In this document: positions 61,870 through 64,000 of the stretch, piece by piece
Layout of the letters: every line of letters begins with the position of its first letter
How positions within the stretch are numbered: position 1 is the first letter of the stretch
NCBI RefSeq assembly: GCF_014648915.1
Contig: NZ_BMSA01000041.1
Location: 1 to 64,000, forward strand
From: Streptomyces phaeofaciens
GTDB taxonomy: Bacteria > Actinomycetota > Actinomycetes > Streptomycetales > Streptomycetaceae
Direction: 5' to 3'
Length of the DNA: 64,000 nt
The notes under the pieces: model-generated
What the model was told of the DNA's origin: nothing
Seen by the model: the letters and a program-made list of their open reading frames with translations, nothing else
Database searches by the model: none
Program-made: the position numbers and the translations under genes

Positions 61870-62133
61870 CTACGGGGCCTCGCCGATGCGGGTGGCCGTC
61901 GGGCCGGGGGCCGGTCTCTCCGACGGGGGCTCGACGCTCTTGATCCCGTTGACGGCGTAGGCGCCGATGGCGACGGCGGCCGCCGCTGCGGTGACCGCGG
62001 CCACCAGCCGCTCTCCCTTGGTCGTCGTGCTCATGGTCCCGGTGGCCGGCGCCATCCACCGGTACACCAGGCAGCCGATGGCCAGCGCCGTCCCCACCAC
62101 AAGGACGGTGGCGAGGTCGAACGTGATGTTCAC
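61870..62133 (-). CDS. Small two-helix membrane protein, paralogue of the one at 59428
   Basis: 87 residues from a GTG: NITFDLATVLVVGTALAIGC then LVYRWMAPATG is helix one. ERLVAAVTAAAAAVAIGAYA is helix two. The tail GPTATRIGEAP matches VHETRIDSPPP of the plus-strand protein. GGGGGAA precedes the start. It heads a minus-strand group with the hypothetical protein and the antitoxin-toxin pair. Confidence 0.65.
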   Translation of the reverse strand: MNITFDLATVLVVGTALAIGCLVYRWMAPATGTMSTTTKGERLVAAVTAAAAAVAIGAYAVNGIKSVEPPSERPAPGPTATRIGEAP

Positions 62134-62741
62134 GGAGGGGTTCCCCCTTGGGTGCGGGCATGCGCTTCTCACATGCGGGCGTGGAGTATGGACAGGTCTC
62201 ACCCCTTGCGTCGCGGGGTGAAGGCTCGGACAGGGCCTGGAGTGTGCGGGCGGGACGGGTTAGCCGCGCAAGCGGCCACGGGCACGGACCAGCAGTACGC
62301 CGCACGGAAATGCGTCGAGCCTGCGATTCGTGAGGAAGCAGGCAAAACGCCTTGCCGGAGCCCTTCGCCGGGAGAGTGAATGCTGGACCTGTTCGTTATG
62401 GGCCAGCAGTCCGACAGTGCCGGGAGCCGCGGTTAGCCACGCAAGCGGCCGTTCACTCCTTCACGGGGCACGGCACGACTCGGCCCCTAACAGGGTGGCG
62501 GAGGGCTGTGGTTCATCAGACGGGGTCACGGGGCGCCATTCAATAGGCGCAGCCCCCTCTTCATAGGGAGCCAGTGGATTGCCTGGGCGGCCGAGGCTCT
62601 GCTGCACGAAGTGCCGGTGGAGCGAGGCGACCGTGCCGGGAACGGGGGTTGGCTCCGCAACCCGCCCGCACGTGAGGCGCAGCATGCCGCGGTGATGGGT
62701 GATGAGGGAGGCCGCCCTGTAGGCGGGCGGATGACGCCGGG
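62134..62741. other. Noncoding stretch with a 20-bp direct repeat
   Basis: 608 bp without a supported gene. GGTTAGCC(G/A)CGCAAGCGGCC occurs at 62258-62277 and 62431-62450 with one difference. The first copy contains GCCGC-GCAA-GCGGC, a small hairpin with a GCAA loop. The promoter of the minus-strand gene at 62133 should lie at the left end. Confidence 0.55.
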
Positions 62742-63398
62742 TCAGGACATCGGAGGGCCGGGGTGCCGCTGTTCGGCACGACGTCGCTGCTCGGCGACCA
62801 GCCGCTTGACCTTGCGCCGCACGCGCTCGCCGAAGGACTTGGGCTCGACGGCGCCGGCGTAGGTGGCGGCCTCTGTCCAGGTGGTCCCCTCGCTCTCGGC
62901 GTACGCGAAGACGACCGTGCGCTCGGCCGGGTCGAGCCCGCGCAGGACAGCGTTGAGCCGCTCGTCCGCGAAGACCCCGCCCTGCGTATGGGCCAGCAGG
63001 TCGACGTCCGCGGCGACCAGGTCGTGCAGCGACAGCCCGCCGAGGTCGGCGTCCAGGGACAGCACCCGCCCGGCCCGGGTCCGGCGCCGCCATACCGGCA
63101 CCAACTGCCGGTGCACCGAACGGGCCTCCGCCCTCAGCGCGCCGAGCGCGGAGTGCGGCAGCTGCCCGGTCTGCCACAGCGGATCGCACCAGGAGCCGAC
63201 CAGGGCGGTGGACACGGCCTCCCGCCACCGCTCGCTGCGGCAGAGCATGAACGCCTTGGCGGCGTGGTCGACGACGCTGTCCCGTTCGGCAGGCGTGGGA
63301 GTGGGCCAGTCCTTCACAGCCGGCGTCCAGCCGTGGACGACAGTGCGGATCAGTAGAGCCTGTACGAGGTCTCCCGGATTACGGGAGTTCCTCTCCAT
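62742..63398 (-). CDS. Sigma-factor-like helix-turn-helix protein
   Basis: 218 residues from MERNSRNPGDLVQALLIRTV. The middle resembles a remodelled sigma region 2 (HAAKAFMLCRSERWREAVST, LHDLVAADVDLLAHTQGG). The C-terminus resembles region 4: LNAVLRGLDPAERTVVFAYA, ESEGTTWTEAATYAGAVEPK then SFGERVRRKVKRLVAEQ. This arrangement appears in sigma-70-related transcription proteins of mobile elements. ACGAGGTCC before the ATG acts as ribosome-binding site; an upstream GTG at 63608 in the same frame is possible and would add 70 residues. A CRP-like dyad lies further upstream (63657). Confidence 0.6.
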   Translation of the reverse strand: MERNSRNPGDLVQALLIRTVVHGWTPAVKDWPTPTPAERDSVVDHAAKAFMLCRSERWREAVSTALVGSWCDPLWQTGQLPHSALGALRAEARSVHRQLVPVWRRRTRAGRVLSLDADLGGLSLHDLVAADVDLLAHTQGGVFADERLNAVLRGLDPAERTVVFAYAESEGTTWTEAATYAGAVEPKSFGERVRRKVKRLVAEQRRRAEQRHPGPPMS

Positions 63399-63656
63399 GG
63401 ACCTCGTCACGACGACGGGCTTGAGGGGACGATGCTCTGCGCGTCGGTCTTGCAGGTGGATGCCGTCCGAGGTGGCGTGGGCGAGGCGAGGCAGATCTCC
63501 GGTGCAGCGCCCAGGGACGATGAAGGGGACGATGAAGGGGAAGTCGTCGGGTGTCGAATCGGGGGTCACTGCCTGCTGCTCCTTGCGTGGATCGGGGTGC
63601 TTCACCACTCGGTCCCGGGGAGCCGGGCCACCAGCAAAGAATTTGAACCCCCCTCA

Positions 63657-63672
63657 CGTGATCCGGGTCACA
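63657..63672. promoter_or_regulatory. Second CRP-like dyad
   Basis: CGTGATCCGGGTCACA matches the 59299 palindrome at 14 of 16 positions. It lies upstream of the sigma-like gene and overlaps the stop region of the gene at 63668. Shared control of the two loci is possible. Confidence 0.45.
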
Positions 63673-63993
63673 GGGCGGCGGGGGTGTCCTGCAGGGCGAG
63701 GAGCGCGGCGAACTCGCGGTCGTGGGCGGCCCGGTCGCGGGCCTGCGCGGCGGCGGCGCGGTGTGTGCGGGCGTGGTCGGGTTCGAGGTCGGCGAGTTCG
63801 TCGTGCCGCTCGGTGCTCTCCTCGCGCAGGTCGGCCAGGCGGCGCAGCGCCTTGGCGCGGACGACGGGCTCGGCCCCGGTGCGGGCGAGGCGGTGCAGGT
63901 CGTCTTCAGGACAATGCCGGTGGCTAGGACGGCAAGGAACGCCGCGAGGCCCGCGTGTCGGCGCGGGCGTGAGGACTGGGTGTGGTTGGCCAT
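63668..63993 (-). pseudogene. Frameshifted small membrane/coiled-coil protein
   Basis: MANHTQSSRPRRHAGLAAFL then AVLATGIVLK is a membrane anchor. A one-base deletion near 63908 shifts the reading to DLHRLARTGAEPVVRAKALR, RLADLREESTERHDELADLE and ARDRAAHDREFAALLALQDT, a helical tail ending at 63668. The restored protein would be about 108 residues with an N-terminal transmembrane helix. No family recognised. Confidence 0.5.
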
Positions 63994-64000
63994 CGGTGCC

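Overview
The window is high-GC actinobacterial DNA with the codon bias, GTG/TTG starts and protein families of Streptomyces (DUF5994, DUF2267, DUF4913 and RacP relatives, HSP18 with its regulator). It looks like an accessory region, such as a chromosome arm, linear plasmid or degraded integrative element. It is dense in insertion sequences (IS5, IS110, IS630, ISAzo13, IS256, IS21 and ISL3 types), holds many frameshifted or truncated genes, and ends in a cluster with conjugation-type genes.

Region 1 (1-16.4 kb): an intact IS110 element is followed by a two-gene Tc-toxin locus. A TcA-like translocator of 2033 residues and a TcB-TcC fusion of 2369 residues lie 8 bp apart. The fusion ends, past its RHS core, in a deaminase-like domain. 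A decayed second IS110 in the same orientation lies on the far side, next to a C-terminal piece of a Y-family DNA polymerase.

Region 2 (16.4-27 kb): an IS630 element abuts an ISAzo13 element. Then comes a conflict-type pair: a small trypco2-like protein and a 1394-residue trypsin / AAA-like NTPase / NACHT-like NTPase / HEAT-repeat protein. IS256 and IstB fragments and an intact ISL3 element with an 8-bp target duplication follow.

Region 3 (27-39.2 kb): a mosaic of small intact genes (2H phosphoesterase, HxlR regulator with a divergent epoxide-hydrolase-like enzyme, GNAT enzyme, divergent DUF5994 pair, SpoIIE-type phosphatase). These are mixed with remnants of a contractile tail sheath, Ku, RacP, a DUF4238-like protein and several IS5 elements.

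Region 4 (39.3-46.7 kb): an hsp18 stress locus whose divergent regulator faces two matching palindromes, two DUF2267 proteins, and a MerR regulator preceded by a perfect 30-bp palindrome. A 0.7-kb noncoding segment then carries 17 copies of ACTGC and an AT-richer tract. A Y-polymerase lacking its catalytic half and two secreted proteins (lamin-tail fold, HNH nuclease) follow.

Region 5 (46.7-64 kb): an M20 peptidase, membrane and lipoprotein genes, an unusual HTH-coiled-coil-receiver protein coupled to a small membrane protein, and a truncated and frameshifted conjugative coupling protein with DUF4913. Next are a pentapeptide-type protein with a 24-unit, 11-residue repeat array, a zeta toxin-antitoxin pair whose toxin carries a 5-bp frameshifting duplication, three small membrane proteins, and a sigma-like HTH protein.

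The best candidates for an incompletely described system are the trypco2/trypsin/dual-NTPase/HEAT pair (19.5-24.1 kb), the Tc locus with a deaminase payload, and the ACTGC-repeat segment at 42.1-42.9 kb. All functional statements come from reading motifs; no database search was run.
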